DNA of 64,000 bases from an uncultured Senegalimassilia sp. (GCF_934630535.1 NZ_CAKTVU010000001.1:186001-250000); one strand, 5' to 3'. Numbered from the stretch's first letter, positions 24,899-34,321 are shown. Notes: generated from the letters alone by a model not told the origin. Translations and numbers: made by a program.

Positions 24899-26158
24899 AT
24901 GAGCACAGCTTACGAACTGGCACGCGAGGCGTACGCCGCCGAGGGCATCGACACCGAGGCGGTCCTGGCGAAGCTGGCCGGCAAGGCGATCTCCGTCAAC
25001 TGCTGGCAAGGCGACGACGTCATGGGCTTCGACCAGAAGGACAATGCGGCTTCCGGCGGCATCATGACCACGGGCAACTACCCGGGCCGCGCCCGCACCT
25101 TCGAGGAGCTGACGGCCGACTTCGAGAAGGCGTGCAGCCTCATCCCCGGCAAGAAGCGCATCAACCTGCATGCCAGCTATGCCATCTTCATCGACGAGAA
25201 CCCCTGGGTCGACCGCGACCAGATCGAGTACAAGCACTTCGAGCCGTGGGTGGCTTGGGCTAAGGAGCACGGCTTCGGCATCGACTTCAACCCCACGCTG
25301 TTCAGCCATCCCATGGTCAAGGAGGGCCTGACCGTCTCCTCTCCGGACAAGGATGTGCGCGACTTCTGGATCCGTCATTGCATCGCCTGCCGCAAGATCG
25401 CCGAGCGCATCGGCGAGGAGCTTGACGACATGGTGCTCAACAACTTCTGGATCCCCGACGGCCTGAAGGACCATCCGGCAGACCGCTACGGCATGCGCGA
25501 GCGTCTGCGCGACGCGCTCGACGAGATCTACTCCTTCGACACGCCGCACGTCATCGACGCCATGGAGCAGAAGGTCTTCGGCATCGGCGTGGAAGGCTTC
25601 ACCACCGGCAACCAGGAGTTCTACGTGTCCTATGCCGCGAAGAAGGGCGGCAACCACGTGGTGCTCATCGACGCCGGCCACTTCAACCCCATGGAGAACA
25701 TCGCCGACAAGCTCTCCAGCCTGCTGCTGTTCTTCCCGTACGTGCCGCTGCACGTCACCCGCTCCATGCACTGGGATTCCGATCACGTGGTGCTGTTCGA
25801 GGACAACATCAAGGAGATCGCCGGCGAGATCGTGCGCTGCCCGGGCGGCTGGGACAAGGTCATCATCGGCCTCGACTTCTTCGACGCGTCCATCAATCGC
25901 ATCGGCGCTTGGGCGACCGGCACCCGCGCCATGGAGAAGAGCCTGCTGTTCGAGCTGCTGCAGCCTGTCGAGCGCCTCAAGGAGCTGCAGGATACGTATC
26001 GCTTCTCCGAGAAGATGATCGTCACCGAGCAGTTCAAGACCATGCCGTTCGGCGCCGTGTGGGACGAGTACTGCCGTCGCGAGGGCGTGCCGACCGATGG
26101 CGGGCTGTGGGAGCCCATCAAGGCCTACGAGGATGAGGTGCTCTCCGGTCGCGCATAG
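24899..26158 (+). CDS. rhaA: L-rhamnose isomerase
   Basis: Interconverts L-rhamnose and L-rhamnulose in a metal-dependent TIM barrel. The 419-residue product carries the family-specific NCWQGDDVMGFDQ, ASGGIMTTGNYPGRARTFEEL, LIPGKKRINLHASY and GIDFNPTLFSHPMVKEG, and metal-site segments such as LIDAGHFNPMENIADK and HWDSDHVV. GATAGGAG precedes the ATG. It is central in the rhaB-rhaA-rhaD block. Confidence 0.97.
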   Translation: MSTAYELAREAYAAEGIDTEAVLAKLAGKAISVNCWQGDDVMGFDQKDNAASGGIMTTGNYPGRARTFEELTADFEKACSLIPGKKRINLHASYAIFIDENPWVDRDQIEYKHFEPWVAWAKEHGFGIDFNPTLFSHPMVKEGLTVSSPDKDVRDFWIRHCIACRKIAERIGEELDDMVLNNFWIPDGLKDHPADRYGMRERLRDALDEIYSFDTPHVIDAMEQKVFGIGVEGFTTGNQEFYVSYAAKKGGNHVVLIDAGHFNPMENIADKLSSLLLFFPYVPLHVTRSMHWDSDHVVLFEDNIKEIAGEIVRCPGGWDKVIIGLDFFDASINRIGAWATGTRAMEKSLLFELLQPVERLKELQDTYRFSEKMIVTEQFKTMPFGAVWDEYCRREGVPTDGGLWEPIKAYEDEVLSGRA

Positions 26159-26264
26159 GCGATCAGCCCTTACATGCAATGAAAGCAAGCGGCGGGCGAG
26201 GATCTGCATCCGAGCCCGCCCGATCCGCGTCGAAGTTCCCGGCGCATCATCGAAAGGCAGGAAC

Positions 26265-27203
26265 ATGGGTATTTTGGATAGCGCCCAGGACGTGCTGGGC
26301 CGCGGCGCACAGGCCGCGCAGGGCGTGCTCGACAAGGGCGTCACCGTTGCCAAGGGCGCCGTTTCGGGCGTGGCCGTGGAGCAGCAGCCGTTCATGAAGG
26401 CGTTCGTGCGCCTGTGCACCGATGGCTGGGACCAGGGTTGGCACGAGCGCAACGGCGGCAACCTGACGTATCGCTTGACCGACGAGCAGGTTGGCGCGTG
26501 CCGCCCGTTCTTCTACGACAACCCCTCCAGCTGGGTGTCCATGGGCGTGCAGGCCGATAACCTGCGCGGAGCGTTCTTCGCCACCACGGGCTCGGGCCGC
26601 TACATGCGCAACGTGCAGCTCGATCCTGCTGCCAACGTGGGCATCGTGGAGATCAACGACGCCGGCGACGCGTGGCGCATCGTGTGGGGCCTCAAGGACG
26701 GCGGCGTCCCCACCAGCGAGTTCCCCACGCATTTCATGAACCACAGCGTCCGCGTGGCGGCCACCGACGGCGCGTGCCGCGTAATCTACCATGCGCATCC
26801 GCAGAACGTCATCGCGCTGTCGTTCGTTATGCCGCTGGACGCGCGCACCATCACGCGCGCGCTGTGGAAGGCCATGACCGAGTGCATCGTGGTGTTCCCG
26901 AAGGGCGTGGGCGTCGTCCCGTGGATGGTCCCGGGCGGCTCCGAGATCGCGCAGGCCACCTGCGAGCTCATGAAAACCTACGATGCCGCCATCTGGGCGC
27001 AGCACGGCCTGTTCGTGTCCGGCCCCGATTTCGACACGGCGTTCGGCCTTATGCATACCATCGAGAAAGCCGCGGCCATCTACGCCGAGGCCCGTATGCT
27101 CAACGGCAGCAGCGACGACTTCCTCAACACCATCACCGACGACGGCCTGCGCGCCATCGCCCGCGATTTCAAGCTCGACATCAATGAAAGCTTCCTGGAC
27201 TAG
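26265..27203 (+). CDS. rhaD: Rhamnulose-1-phosphate aldolase with N-terminal amphipathic extension
   Basis: Splits rhamnulose-1-phosphate into dihydroxyacetone phosphate and L-lactaldehyde, a zinc class II aldolase. The core starts around residue 42 (FMKAFVRLCTDGWDQGWHERNGGNLTYRL) and contains the zinc histidines in YHAHPQNV and the later H in WAQHGLFVSG. The 312-residue protein is about 38 residues longer than E. coli RhaD. The extra N-terminus (MGILDSAQDVLGRGAQAAQG onward) looks like an amphipathic Ala/Gly-rich helix. The ATG at 26265 with AAAGGCAGG upstream includes this extension. Confidence 0.94.
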   Translation: MGILDSAQDVLGRGAQAAQGVLDKGVTVAKGAVSGVAVEQQPFMKAFVRLCTDGWDQGWHERNGGNLTYRLTDEQVGACRPFFYDNPSSWVSMGVQADNLRGAFFATTGSGRYMRNVQLDPAANVGIVEINDAGDAWRIVWGLKDGGVPTSEFPTHFMNHSVRVAATDGACRVIYHAHPQNVIALSFVMPLDARTITRALWKAMTECIVVFPKGVGVVPWMVPGGSEIAQATCELMKTYDAAIWAQHGLFVSGPDFDTAFGLMHTIEKAAAIYAEARMLNGSSDDFLNTITDDGLRAIARDFKLDINESFLD

Positions 27204-27245
27204 CGCAGCCGCCGGCCATAGGAACAAGTGAAAGGCAGATCGATC

Positions 27246-28613
27246 ATGGCAATGTCTCAGGAGCGCAAGGGCACCATCGCGGTGTCGTTGACGAACTTCC
27301 TGGATTCGGGGTGCATCGTGGCATCGTCGGTGGCGCTGACGGCATGGGCCGCGGCATTCGGCTTCGGCTCGATGTGGACCTCCATCTTGGGCGCCATCGG
27401 CGCGAACGCGTTCGGCGCCGCCGTCGGCGCGCTTATCGGCGGTTTTCTGACCGACAAGTACGGGCGCACCATCATCTACCGTTACAACCTGCTGGTGTAT
27501 GCGATCGGCGTGGCCATCGCCATGTGCGCCATGAACCTGCCCATGGTGGTTGTGGGCGTGGTGCTCTCCGGCCTGTCGGTGGGAGCGGGCGTGCCCGCAT
27601 CGTGGAGCTACATCTCCGAAACGTCCACGTCCACCAAGCGCGCCGCGAACATCGGCATCAGCCAGTTCGCATGGAGCTGCGGGCCGGCCATCATATTCCT
27701 GCTTTCGTTGGCCCTGTCGTTCGTGCTCCCCGGTTTCGCGGCCGATGGCAAGACGCTGCTGCCCGCCGGAACCTACGGCCCCTTCGACGGCTTGCTGTCC
27801 ACGCGCATCCTTTTCCTGGTGCTGCTCGTGGTGGCGCTCGTCGCGTGGAACCTTCAGCGTCAGCTGCAGGAGTCCAAGGACTGGGCGGAGAAGCAGGCCG
27901 AAACGGCCGAGCACGAGTCGTTCGGCCGTATGATGGCCAACGCGCTGAAGAACCCCGTCAACGTCAAGACCATCGTGTTTTTGGTGGCCGTGTACCTGAC
28001 ATGGAACCTGGCGGCGGGCACCAACGGCCAGTTCATGCCGTATCTGTACGCCGCAGCCGGCAACATCGATTCGGTGGGGCAGAGCCTGCTCGGCGTGGTG
28101 CAATGGGTGCTCGTGGCGGTCTGCTCGCTGGCGGTGTTCTCCAAGCTGGGCGATAAGGTGCCGCATCGCGTGCTGTTCGGGGTATCGGCGCTGCTGGCGC
28201 TTGCCTCGTGGGTGTGCATCGCCATCTTCGGCGCGGCGCTCAACAACGGCACCACCGATTCCATGGGCTGGTGCCTGTGGGCCTACGTCATCCTGTGGGG
28301 CGTTTCGGCGGGCTTCTCGGCGCAGTGCTTCTACGCGCTGTGGGGAACCGAGCTGTTCCCGACGCGCTATCGCGGCGGCGCTCAGGGCATCATGTTCTTC
28401 CTGGTGCGCGCGGCCCTTGGCATCTGGTCGCTCGTAGGCGTCGGCGCCATCATGGGCGATATCTCCACCAACCCGGCGGGCTTCTTCCCAGCGGCGCTCA
28501 TCATGTGCGCGGTGCTGGTGGTGTCGCTCGTGGTCGGCGTGGTGTGGTGCCCGGACACGCAGGGCAAGACGCTCGATCAGATCACGGAAGAGCGTTACGG
28601 CAAGCTGCAGTAA
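27246..28613 (+). CDS. MFS transporter, probable L-rhamnose permease
   Basis: A 455-residue, 12-helix major-facilitator sugar porter. The loop 2-3 signature GGFLTDKYGRTIIYR and the sugar-porter-like WSYISETSTSTKRAANIG and TELFPTRYRGGAQG segments are clear. It shows no similarity in layout to E. coli RhaT. Its place between rhaD and rhaM, 42 bp after rhaD, strongly suggests rhamnose uptake, but this is from context. Start ATG at 27246 after AAAGGCAG; a GTG 18 bases upstream is less likely. A palindromic 12-bp hairpin follows. Confidence 0.9.
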   Translation: MAMSQERKGTIAVSLTNFLDSGCIVASSVALTAWAAAFGFGSMWTSILGAIGANAFGAAVGALIGGFLTDKYGRTIIYRYNLLVYAIGVAIAMCAMNLPMVVVGVVLSGLSVGAGVPASWSYISETSTSTKRAANIGISQFAWSCGPAIIFLLSLALSFVLPGFAADGKTLLPAGTYGPFDGLLSTRILFLVLLVVALVAWNLQRQLQESKDWAEKQAETAEHESFGRMMANALKNPVNVKTIVFLVAVYLTWNLAAGTNGQFMPYLYAAAGNIDSVGQSLLGVVQWVLVAVCSLAVFSKLGDKVPHRVLFGVSALLALASWVCIAIFGAALNNGTTDSMGWCLWAYVILWGVSAGFSAQCFYALWGTELFPTRYRGGAQGIMFFLVRAALGIWSLVGVGAIMGDISTNPAGFFPAALIMCAVLVVSLVVGVVWCPDTQGKTLDQITEERYGKLQ

Positions 28614-28623
28614 CGTTTTCGCT

Positions 28624-28654
28624 GCATGCCCGGGCGCGCGCCGCCCGGGCATGC
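28624..28654 (+). terminator. Hairpin after the MFS gene
   Basis: A perfect 12-bp stem GCATGCCCGGGC (28624-28635) with GCCCGGGCATGC (28643-28654) and a seven-base loop, without a T-run. A terminator or processing signal between the permease gene and rhaM. Confidence 0.55.
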
Positions 28655-28752
28655 GCGTTTCGCGGCGCATAACGTGCCGGCAGGGAAGGGGCTCGAAGCC
28701 TCTCGTCCGTCCCGGCGCCGCCGCAAGCTCGGGCATGCTCGTTTCGCGGCGC
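28647..28752. repeat. 22-bp direct repeat pair between MFS gene and rhaM
   Basis: 28647-28668 and 28731-28752 match at 21 of 22 positions (GGGCATGC, G or T, CGTTTCGCGGCGC). The first copy overlaps the right arm of the preceding hairpin. The function is unknown; it may be a remnant of a local duplication. Confidence 0.7.
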
Positions 28753-28842
28753 GTGCGCGCTGTGCGTGCAAGGGTCGGGAAATCCCCGGATCCGTGCGCG
28801 ATTGCGTGCCCATATCCTCAACGGTAATGAAAGGAAAAGGCG

Positions 28843-29184
28843 ATGACCGTACGTAAAACCGCCGAAGGCCGCACCATCAGCGGCTTCAAGATGAAGCTGT
28901 ATCCGGGGTTCGCCGAGGAGTATGAGCGCCGTCACAACGAGCTGTGGCCCGAGATGGCCGATATGCTCCACGAGTACGGCGGACATAATTACAGCATCTT
29001 CATCGACGAGGAGACCAACATCCTGTTCGGCTACATCGAGCTCGACGATCCCGAGCGTTACGCGGAATCGGCGGAAACCGAGATCTGCCGGAAGTGGTGG
29101 GACTTCATGGCCAGCGTCATGGAGACCAACGCCGACAACTCGCCGGTAAGCGTCGATTTGCCGTGCGCGTTCCACCTGGATTAG
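28843..29184 (+). CDS. rhaM: L-rhamnose mutarotase
   Basis: Interconverts the alpha and beta anomers of L-rhamnose so the isomerase gets its preferred form. The 113-residue protein keeps the family markers YERRHNELWPEM, GGHNYSIFIDEE, CRKWWDFMASVM and NADNSPVS. AAGGAAAAGG precedes the ATG. It lies 229 bp after the permease gene behind a hairpin, and is the last gene of the rhamnose block. Confidence 0.96.
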   Translation: MTVRKTAEGRTISGFKMKLYPGFAEEYERRHNELWPEMADMLHEYGGHNYSIFIDEETNILFGYIELDDPERYAESAETEICRKWWDFMASVMETNADNSPVSVDLPCAFHLD

Positions 29185-29257
29185 CGCGCGGTTCGGCAGT
29201 ATCGCGGAAATCGTGATAGAGGGAAGCCCGCAAGCCTCTCTCCATATCAATAGGCAA

Positions 29258-29294
29258 GCGCCCGCAACCTGGCTTGTGTGCAGGTTGTGGGCGC
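29258..29294 (+). terminator. Terminator-like hairpin after rhaM
   Basis: GCGCCCGCAACCTG (29258-29271) pairs with CAGGTTGTGGGCGC (29281-29294) over 14 bp with one G-U pair. No long T-run follows. Confidence 0.6.
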
Positions 29295-29316
29295 GCTTCG
29301 TTCAAGCAGGTTTTCC

Positions 29317-29345
29317 TTGAAACCGCGCATTCAGGCTCGTATAAT
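29317..29345 (+). promoter_or_regulatory. Strong promoter of the rplB ribosomal operon
   Basis: TTGAAA (29317-29322), exactly 17 bp, then a perfect TATAAT (29340-29345). The start site would be near 29352, leaving about 165 nt of leader before rplB. Confidence 0.88.
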
Positions 29346-29516
29346 ATCCAGTTGCGTCTGGTGACTTATGGATACACCCGGGCGCGTGGATTGACGGAGT
29401 CGGTGCGTTCGGCCTCAAACGAGCGTGCTTTGGCAATCGCCACATCCACATCTGTAGGAAGGATCTCCGGTGCATGGTGAGGCATGCGAGCGGAAATCCA
29501 GATGGAAAGGTTTGAA

Positions 29517-30347
29517 ATGGGAGTCAAACAGTACAGGCCGACTAGCCCCGGTCGTCGCTTCCAGACGGTTTCGGACAAAGCCGAAATCACCTGCGACAAG
29601 CCGGAAAAGTCCCTGCTTGCGCCGCTGAACAAGAAGGCGGGTCGCAACAACCACGGTCACATCACCGTCCGTCATCAGGGCGGCGGCGTGAAGCGTCGTT
29701 ACCGCATCATCGACTTCAAGCGCAACAAGGACGGCGTGCCTGCAAAGGTCGCTACCATCGAGTACGACCCGAACCGCTCCGCTCGTATCGCTCTGCTGCA
29801 CTACGTTGACGGCGAGAAGCGCTACATCCTTCACCCGAAGGGCCTGAAGGTCGGCGACATGATCGTCAGCGGCACCGATGTGGACATCAAGCCCGGCAAC
29901 GCCATGCCGCTGTCCTGCATCCCCGTCGGTACGCTCATCCACGCTGTCGAGCTGCAGCCCGGCCGTGGCGCCGCGCTTGCCCGCTCCGCCGGCACGAGCA
30001 TCCAGCTGATGGGCAAGGAAGGCAAGTACGCCATCCTGCGCATGCCCTCCTCCGAAATGCGCCGCGTGCTGCTCACCTGCCGCGCCACCATCGGCGAGGT
30101 CGGTAACGCCGAGCACTCCAACATCACGATCGGCAAGGCCGGCCGTAATCGTTGGCGTGGCATCCGCCCGACGGTTCGCGGTACCGTCATGAACCCTGTG
30201 GACCATCCCCACGGCGGTGGCGAAGGCAAGAACAAGACTTCTGGCCGTCACCCTGTCAGCCCCTGGGGCGTTCCGACCAAGGGTCATCGTACGCGCAACC
30301 CGAAGAAGGCCTCTAGCCGCCTGATCATTCGCCGTCGCAAGAAGTAG
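29517..30347 (+). CDS. rplB: 50S ribosomal protein L2
   Basis: L2 supports the peptidyl-transferase centre. The 276-residue protein begins [14 protein letters not shown], and the functionally key histidine lies in DHPHGGGEG (D229-H230 onward). I use the ATG at 29517 with GGAAAGG upstream. It is the first gene of the cluster here, whereas in most bacteria rpsJ, rplC, rplD and rplW come first. Confidence 0.98.
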   Translation: MGVKQYRPTSPGRRFQTVSDKAEITCDKPEKSLLAPLNKKAGRNNHGHITVRHQGGGVKRRYRIIDFKRNKDGVPAKVATIEYDPNRSARIALLHYVDGEKRYILHPKGLKVGDMIVSGTDVDIKPGNAMPLSCIPVGTLIHAVELQPGRGAALARSAGTSIQLMGKEGKYAILRMPSSEMRRVLLTCRATIGEVGNAEHSNITIGKAGRNRWRGIRPTVRGTVMNPVDHPHGGGEGKNKTSGRHPVSPWGVPTKGHRTRNPKKASSRLIIRRRKK

Positions 30348-30369
30348 CGCTAAGCGTTAAGGAGTAATA

Positions 30370-30642
30370 GTGAGCAGAAGTTTGAAGAAGGGTCCTTTCG
30401 TTGAGCCTCGCCTTCTTGAGCGCATCGAGAAGATGAACGCGGCCGGCGAAAAGAACGTCATCAAGACCTGGTCCCGTGCCAGCACCATCTTCCCCGAAAT
30501 GGTGGGCCACACCATCGCGGTGCACGACGGTCGCAAGCACGTGCCGGTTTACGTTACCGAGTCCATGGTCGGCCACAAGCTGGGCGAGTTCGCCCCCACG
30601 CGTACCTTCAAGGGTCACGCAGCCGACAAGAAGAAGCGATAA
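30370..30642 (+). CDS. rpsS: 30S ribosomal protein S19
   Basis: A 90-residue head protein of the 30S subunit that contacts S13 and the A-site tRNA. It starts with GTG ([15 protein letters not shown]), has AAGGAGTAATA upstream, and keeps the signature [23 protein letters not shown]. It sits 22 bp after rplB in the standard order. Confidence 0.98.
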   Translation: MSRSLKKGPFVEPRLLERIEKMNAAGEKNVIKTWSRASTIFPEMVGHTIAVHDGRKHVPVYVTESMVGHKLGEFAPTRTFKGHAADKKKR

Positions 30643-30655
30643 GAAGGGGTGAATC

Positions 30656-30997
30656 ATGGAAGCTAAAGCAATCGCACGTACCGTGCGCATGTCGCCCCGC
30701 AAGGCACGCATCGTCGTCGACCTGATCCGCGGCAAGTCCGTCCCGGCTGCCCGTGAGATCTTGATGTTCACCAATCGCGCAGCCGCCGAGGCTGTCGAGA
30801 AGACGCTGAACTCCGCTGTGGCAAACGCTGAGTACCAGCATCATGTGCGTCCGGAGACGCTGGTCGTGAAGACCGCCTTCGTCGATGAAGGCCCCACGCT
30901 CAAGCGCATCCGTCCCCGCGCCAAGGGTTCCGCTTCGCGCATCCGCAAGCGCACCTGCCACATCACCATCATCGTCGCTCCGCGAGAGGAGGCATAA
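30656..30997 (+). CDS. rplV: 50S ribosomal protein L22
   Basis: L22 lines the exit tunnel; its beta-hairpin tip is a macrolide-resistance site. The 113-residue product shows [22 protein letters not shown] and the hairpin region [22 protein letters not shown]. It starts 13 bp after rpsS with AAGAAGGGGTG upstream. Confidence 0.98.
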   Translation: MEAKAIARTVRMSPRKARIVVDLIRGKSVPAAREILMFTNRAAAEAVEKTLNSAVANAEYQHHVRPETLVVKTAFVDEGPTLKRIRPRAKGSASRIRKRTCHITIIVAPREEA

Positions 30998-31002
30998 AGT
31001 CT

Positions 31003-31716
31003 ATGGGTCAGAAGGTAAGCCCTACCGGGTTCCGCCTCGGTATCACCGAAGAGTGGCGCAGCCGTTGGTACGCCGACAAGGATTACGCCCAGAACCTGGC
31101 AAACGACTTGGCCATTAGGAAGTTCCTGGACAAGCAGCTGGCCCGTGCCGCCGTCTCCAAGGTCGAGATCGAGCGCGCAGGCGACAAGATCAAGGTCATC
31201 GTCACCACGGCTCGCCCGGGTGTCGTGATCGGCAAGAAGGGCGCCGAGATCGACGCTCTGCGCAAGAAGCTCGAGAAGGTCGCCAACGGCCCGGTCAACA
31301 TCGAGGTCGTCGAGGTCAAGCGCCCCGAGCTGGACGCCAACCTCATCGCCCAGTCCGTTGCCGAGCAGCTCGAGGGCCGCGTCGCTTTCCGTCGCGCCAT
31401 GCGCAAGGCCGTGCAGTCCGCTCGCAAGTCCGGTGCCAAGGGCATCCGCATCCAGTGCGCCGGTCGTCTCGGCGGTGCCGAGATGAGCCGCCGCGAGTGG
31501 TACCGCGAGGGTCGCGTGCCGCTGCACACGCTGCGTGCCAAGGTTGACTACGGTTTCTCCACCGCTCGCACGCAGATGGGCGCCATCGGCGTTCAGGTGT
31601 GGGTGTACCACGGTGAGGTCCTGCCGGGCCAGAAGGCTCCGCAGCCTCAGCTCGAGGGCAGCTCTCGCCCGAACCGTTCCCGCCGCAACGACCGTAATGA
31701 TAGGGGGCGCAAGTAA
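31003..31716 (+). CDS. rpsC: 30S ribosomal protein S3
   Basis: S3 forms part of the mRNA entry channel. The KH domain motif [17 protein letters not shown] and the C-terminal signature [19 protein letters not shown] are present. The 237 residues end in a basic Arg/Asn/Asp tail ([11 protein letters not shown]), similar in flavour to the Rho N-terminal region. Its TAA overlaps the rplP ATG by one base. Confidence 0.98.
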   Translation: MGQKVSPTGFRLGITEEWRSRWYADKDYAQNLANDLAIRKFLDKQLARAAVSKVEIERAGDKIKVIVTTARPGVVIGKKGAEIDALRKKLEKVANGPVNIEVVEVKRPELDANLIAQSVAEQLEGRVAFRRAMRKAVQSARKSGAKGIRIQCAGRLGGAEMSRREWYREGRVPLHTLRAKVDYGFSTARTQMGAIGVQVWVYHGEVLPGQKAPQPQLEGSSRPNRSRRNDRNDRGRK

Positions 31717-32138
31717 TGCTCGTACCTAAGCGTGTTAAGCACCGCAAGGTGCAGCGCGGTTCCATGAAGGGCCGTGCAAAGGGTGGTACCCGTCTGAACC
31801 ACGGCACCTGGGGCATCCAGGCCCTGGAAGCACACTGGATCACCAACCGTCAGATCGAGGCCGCTCGTATCGCCATGACCCGTTGCATGAAGCGTGGCGG
31901 TAAGGTCTGGATCACCATCTTCCCGGACAAGCCGATCACCAAGAAGCCGGCTGAGACCCGCATGGGTTCCGGTAAGGGCAACCCCGAGGCCTGGGTCGCG
32001 GTCGTCAAGCCCGGTCGCATCATGTTCGAGATCGACGGCGTCGACGAGGCCACGGCCAAAGAGGCGCTCCGCCTTGCAATCAACAAGTTGCCCATCAAGT
32101 GCAAGATTGTGACCAAGGAAACGGAAGGGCAGGAGTAA
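31716..32138 (+). CDS. rplP: 50S ribosomal protein L16
   Basis: L16 helps position tRNA in the A and P sites. The 140 residues begin [19 protein letters not shown] and include [22 protein letters not shown] and [21 protein letters not shown]. Translationally coupled to rpsC by a one-base overlap (TAATG), and followed directly by rpmC. Confidence 0.98.
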   Translation: MLVPKRVKHRKVQRGSMKGRAKGGTRLNHGTWGIQALEAHWITNRQIEAARIAMTRCMKRGGKVWITIFPDKPITKKPAETRMGSGKGNPEAWVAVVKPGRIMFEIDGVDEATAKEALRLAINKLPIKCKIVTKETEGQE

Positions 32139-32333
32139 ATGAAAGCAGCAGAGATTCGTGAGCTGTCTGCCGACGATTTGCAGGCCAAACTCAAGGAAGC
32201 ACGCGCTGAGCTTTTCAACCTGCGCTTCCAGATGGCAACGAGCCAGCTTGACAACACCGCACGCGTGAAGCAGGTCAAGAAGGACATCGCTCGCATCCAG
32301 ACCGAGATGCGCGCCCGTGAGCTGAGCGCATAA
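32139..32333 (+). CDS. rpmC: 50S ribosomal protein L29
   Basis: A 64-residue two-helix protein near the tunnel exit, recognised by [20 protein letters not shown] and [15 protein letters not shown]. The ATG follows the rplP stop with no gap, so translation is coupled. Confidence 0.97.
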   Translation: MKAAEIRELSADDLQAKLKEARAELFNLRFQMATSQLDNTARVKQVKKDIARIQTEMRARELSA

Positions 32334-32349
32334 AGGAAGGTTTGATAAC

Positions 32350-32610
32350 ATGAGCGAAGAGCGTAATACGCGTAAGGTCCGCCAGGGCATCGTGGTCAGC
32401 GCCGTTAACGACAAGACGATCGTCGTCTCCGTCGCCGAGCGCAAGCCGCATCCGGTGTACAAGAAGATGATGACGACCACCAAGAAGTTCCACGCGCATG
32501 ACGAGAACAACGAGGCTGGCGTCGGCGATACCGTCACCATCATGGAGACCCGTCCGCTGTCCAAGATGAAGCGCTGGCGTCTGGTGGAGATCAACGAAAA
32601 GGCGAAATAG
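32350..32610 (+). CDS. rpsQ: 30S ribosomal protein S17
   Basis: An 86-residue OB-fold primary 16S-binding protein with [21 protein letters not shown] and the family signature around [34 protein letters not shown] precedes the ATG, 16 bp after rpmC. Confidence 0.98.
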   Translation: MSEERNTRKVRQGIVVSAVNDKTIVVSVAERKPHPVYKKMMTTTKKFHAHDENNEAGVGDTVTIMETRPLSKMKRWRLVEINEKAK

Positions 32611-32660
32611 CCCTTTCCTCTTATCCCATCAGATTACCGATTGAAAGATAGGTTGAAGCA

Positions 32661-33029
32661 ATGATTCAGATGCAAACCATGCTCGCGGTCGCCGACAACT
32701 CCGGCGCTCGCAAGGTGCAGTGCATCAAGGTCCTGGGCGGCTCCAAGCGCCGTTACGCGGGCCTGGGCGACGTGATCATCTGCAGCGTCAAAGAGGCTAT
32801 GCCCAACGGTGCTGTCAAAAAGGGTGACGTCGTGCGCTGCGTCGTTGTGCGCGTGAAGAAGGAAGTTCGTCGCGCTGACGGCAGCTACATCAAGTTCGAC
32901 CAGAACGCCGCCGTCCTGATCGACGCCAACGGTGCGCCGCGCGGCACGCGTATCTTCGGGCCCGTCGCCCGCGAGCTGCGCGAGAAGAAGTACATGAAGA
33001 TCGTGTCCTTGGCACCTGAGACGCTGTAA
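32661..33029 (+). CDS. rplN: 50S ribosomal protein L14
   Basis: A 122-residue protein at the subunit interface, marked by [19 protein letters not shown] and [17 protein letters not shown]...[14 protein letters not shown] 50-bp gap after rpsQ marks the usual S10/spc boundary, but I see no promoter there, so the two parts are likely one transcript. Confidence 0.98.
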   Translation: MIQMQTMLAVADNSGARKVQCIKVLGGSKRRYAGLGDVIICSVKEAMPNGAVKKGDVVRCVVVRVKKEVRRADGSYIKFDQNAAVLIDANGAPRGTRIFGPVARELREKKYMKIVSLAPETL

Positions 33030-33044
33030 AGGGGGTTATTCGCA

Positions 33045-33368
33045 ATGAACAGCATGAACATCAAGAAGGGCGACACCGTCCGCGTTCTGTCCGGCAAGGA
33101 CAAGGGCAAGGAGGGCCAGGTCGTTCGTTCTCTCCCCAGCAAGCAGCGCGTGGTCGTCGAGAAGGTGAACATGGTCAAGAAGGCCATGCGCCCCACTCAG
33201 CAGAACCCGCAGGGCGGCATCATGTCCGTCGAGGCTCCCATCCATGTCTCCAACGTCATGGTCGTCTGCCCCGAGTGCAAGCAGCCCACCCGCGTGTCCC
33301 ACCGCGTGAACGAGGCCGGCAAGAAGGTCCGCGTTTGCAAGAAGTGCGGCAAGGACATCGATAAATAG
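33045..33368 (+). CDS. rplX: 50S ribosomal protein L24
   Basis: An assembly-initiator protein of the 50S subunit with an N-terminal KOW motif ([20 protein letters not shown]). The 107-residue form keeps a C-terminal pair of CxxC motifs ([10 protein letters not shown] and CKKCGKDI), the zinc-ribbon type. Either the ATG at 33045 or the one at 33054 could be used; AAGGGGGTT fits the first. Confidence 0.97.
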   Translation: MNSMNIKKGDTVRVLSGKDKGKEGQVVRSLPSKQRVVVEKVNMVKKAMRPTQQNPQGGIMSVEAPIHVSNVMVVCPECKQPTRVSHRVNEAGKKVRVCKKCGKDIDK

Positions 33369-33379
33369 TTTTGTTGAAG

Positions 33380-33438
33380 GCGGCCCGCCTTTGCGCGGGC
33401 CGCGTTTAGAATATGACCCTGGCCATATAAGACCAGGG
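33380..33438 (+). terminator. Hairpins between rplX and rplE
   Basis: GCGGCCCGC (33380-33388) pairs with GCGGGCCGC (33395-33403), followed by GTTTAGAATA. A second smaller repeat CCCTGG / CCAGGG (33417-33422, 33433-33438) follows. TAGAAT at 33406-33411 could be a -10 for a secondary promoter. Probably an internal attenuator or processing site. Confidence 0.5.
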
Positions 33439-33484
33439 ACGCAGGGTCGGAAATCCTGCGTTTAATTCATCGAAAGGAAATCGC

Positions 33485-34036
33485 ATGACTGCTCCTCGTC
33501 TCAAAGAGAAGTACAAGAACGAGATCGTCAGCAAGCTCAAGTCCGAGCTGGAGATCGCCAACATCAACGACGTTCCGCGTCTCGAGAAGATCGTCGTGAA
33601 CATGGGCGTTGGCGCCGCCGCCTCCGACCACAAGCTGCTTGATGCCGCCATGAACGACATGCGCATCATCACCGGTCAGCAGCCCTGCATCACCCGCGCC
33701 AAGAAGTCCATCGCAGGCTTCCATGTGCGCGAGGGCCAGGCCATCGGCTGCAAGGTCACCCTGCGCGGCGACCGCATGTGGGAGTTCCTGGATCGTCTGC
33801 TGGCCGCTGCTCTGCCGCGCGTCCGCGACTTCCGCGGTATCTCCCCGACCAGCTTCGACGGTCGCGGCAACTACACGCTCGGCATCACCGAGCAGCTGAT
33901 CTTCCCCGAGATCGAGTACGATAAGGTCGACCGCACCCGTGGTATGGACATCACGTTCGTCACCACCGCCGGCAACAACGAGAACGCCTTCGCGCTGCTT
34001 TCCGCGCTCGGCTTCCCGTTCAAGGACCGCGACTAA
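33485..34036 (+). CDS. rplE: 50S ribosomal protein L5
   Basis: L5 binds 5S rRNA in the central protuberance. The 183 residues begin [20 protein letters not shown] and contain [13 protein letters not shown] [11 protein letters not shown] and the signature [41 protein letters not shown] precedes the ATG. It is set apart from both neighbours by hairpin-containing gaps of about 100 bp. Confidence 0.98.
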   Translation: MTAPRLKEKYKNEIVSKLKSELEIANINDVPRLEKIVVNMGVGAAASDHKLLDAAMNDMRIITGQQPCITRAKKSIAGFHVREGQAIGCKVTLRGDRMWEFLDRLLAAALPRVRDFRGISPTSFDGRGNYTLGITEQLIFPEIEYDKVDRTRGMDITFVTTAGNNENAFALLSALGFPFKDRD

Positions 34037-34089
34037 CCCTTTTGTTTGACCGTAAGGATGGCCGGCCAGGTCATCCTGCAGGCAGTTTA

Positions 34090-34112
34090 AAGCCCGCCTT
34101 CCGGGCGGGCTT
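34090..34112 (+). terminator. Hairpin between rplE and rpsN
   Basis: AAGCCCGCC (34090-34098) pairs with GGCGGGCTT (34104-34112) around a TTCCG loop. No T-run, so attenuation or RNA processing within the operon is likely. Confidence 0.55.
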
Positions 34113-34135
34113 GGAAACAAGAAAGAAGGATTTGC

Positions 34136-34321
34136 ATGGCAAAGAAATCGATGATCGCCAAGAGCGAGCGCGAGCCGAAGTTCTCCACGCGCCAGCACAA
34201 TCGCTGCACGCGTTGCGGGCGTCCGCGCGCTTACTACCGTAAGTTCGGCCTGTGCCGCGTGTGCCTGCGCGAGCTGGCCAACAAAGGCGAGCTGCCCGGC
34301 GTGACCAAGGCTTCCTGGTAG
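34136..34321 (+). CDS. rpsZ: 30S ribosomal protein S14, zinc type
   Basis: The short, 61-residue zinc-binding (C+) form of S14, with ligands C24, C27, C40 and C43 in RCTRCGRP...GLCRVC. C+ forms depend on zinc, and many genomes hold a zinc-independent paralogue used in zinc shortage; none is seen in this window. AGAAAGAAGGA precedes the ATG. Confidence 0.97.
   Translation: MAKKSMIAKSEREPKFSTRQHNRCTRCGRPRAYYRKFGLCRVCLRELANKGELPGVTKASW

Larger units (their letters stand above)
29185..29516. other. 332-bp region between rhaM and rplB
   Basis: It contains a terminator-like hairpin, the rplB promoter and a leader of about 165 nt. There is no sign of rpsJ, rplC, rplD or rplW, even as fragments, on either strand. 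Confidence 0.75.

Noticed and set aside
26265..28613. Rhamnose-utilisation bacterial microcompartment
   Set aside because: No shell protein, lactaldehyde dehydrogenase or phosphotransacylase gene is in the window; only the RhaD extension hints at it.
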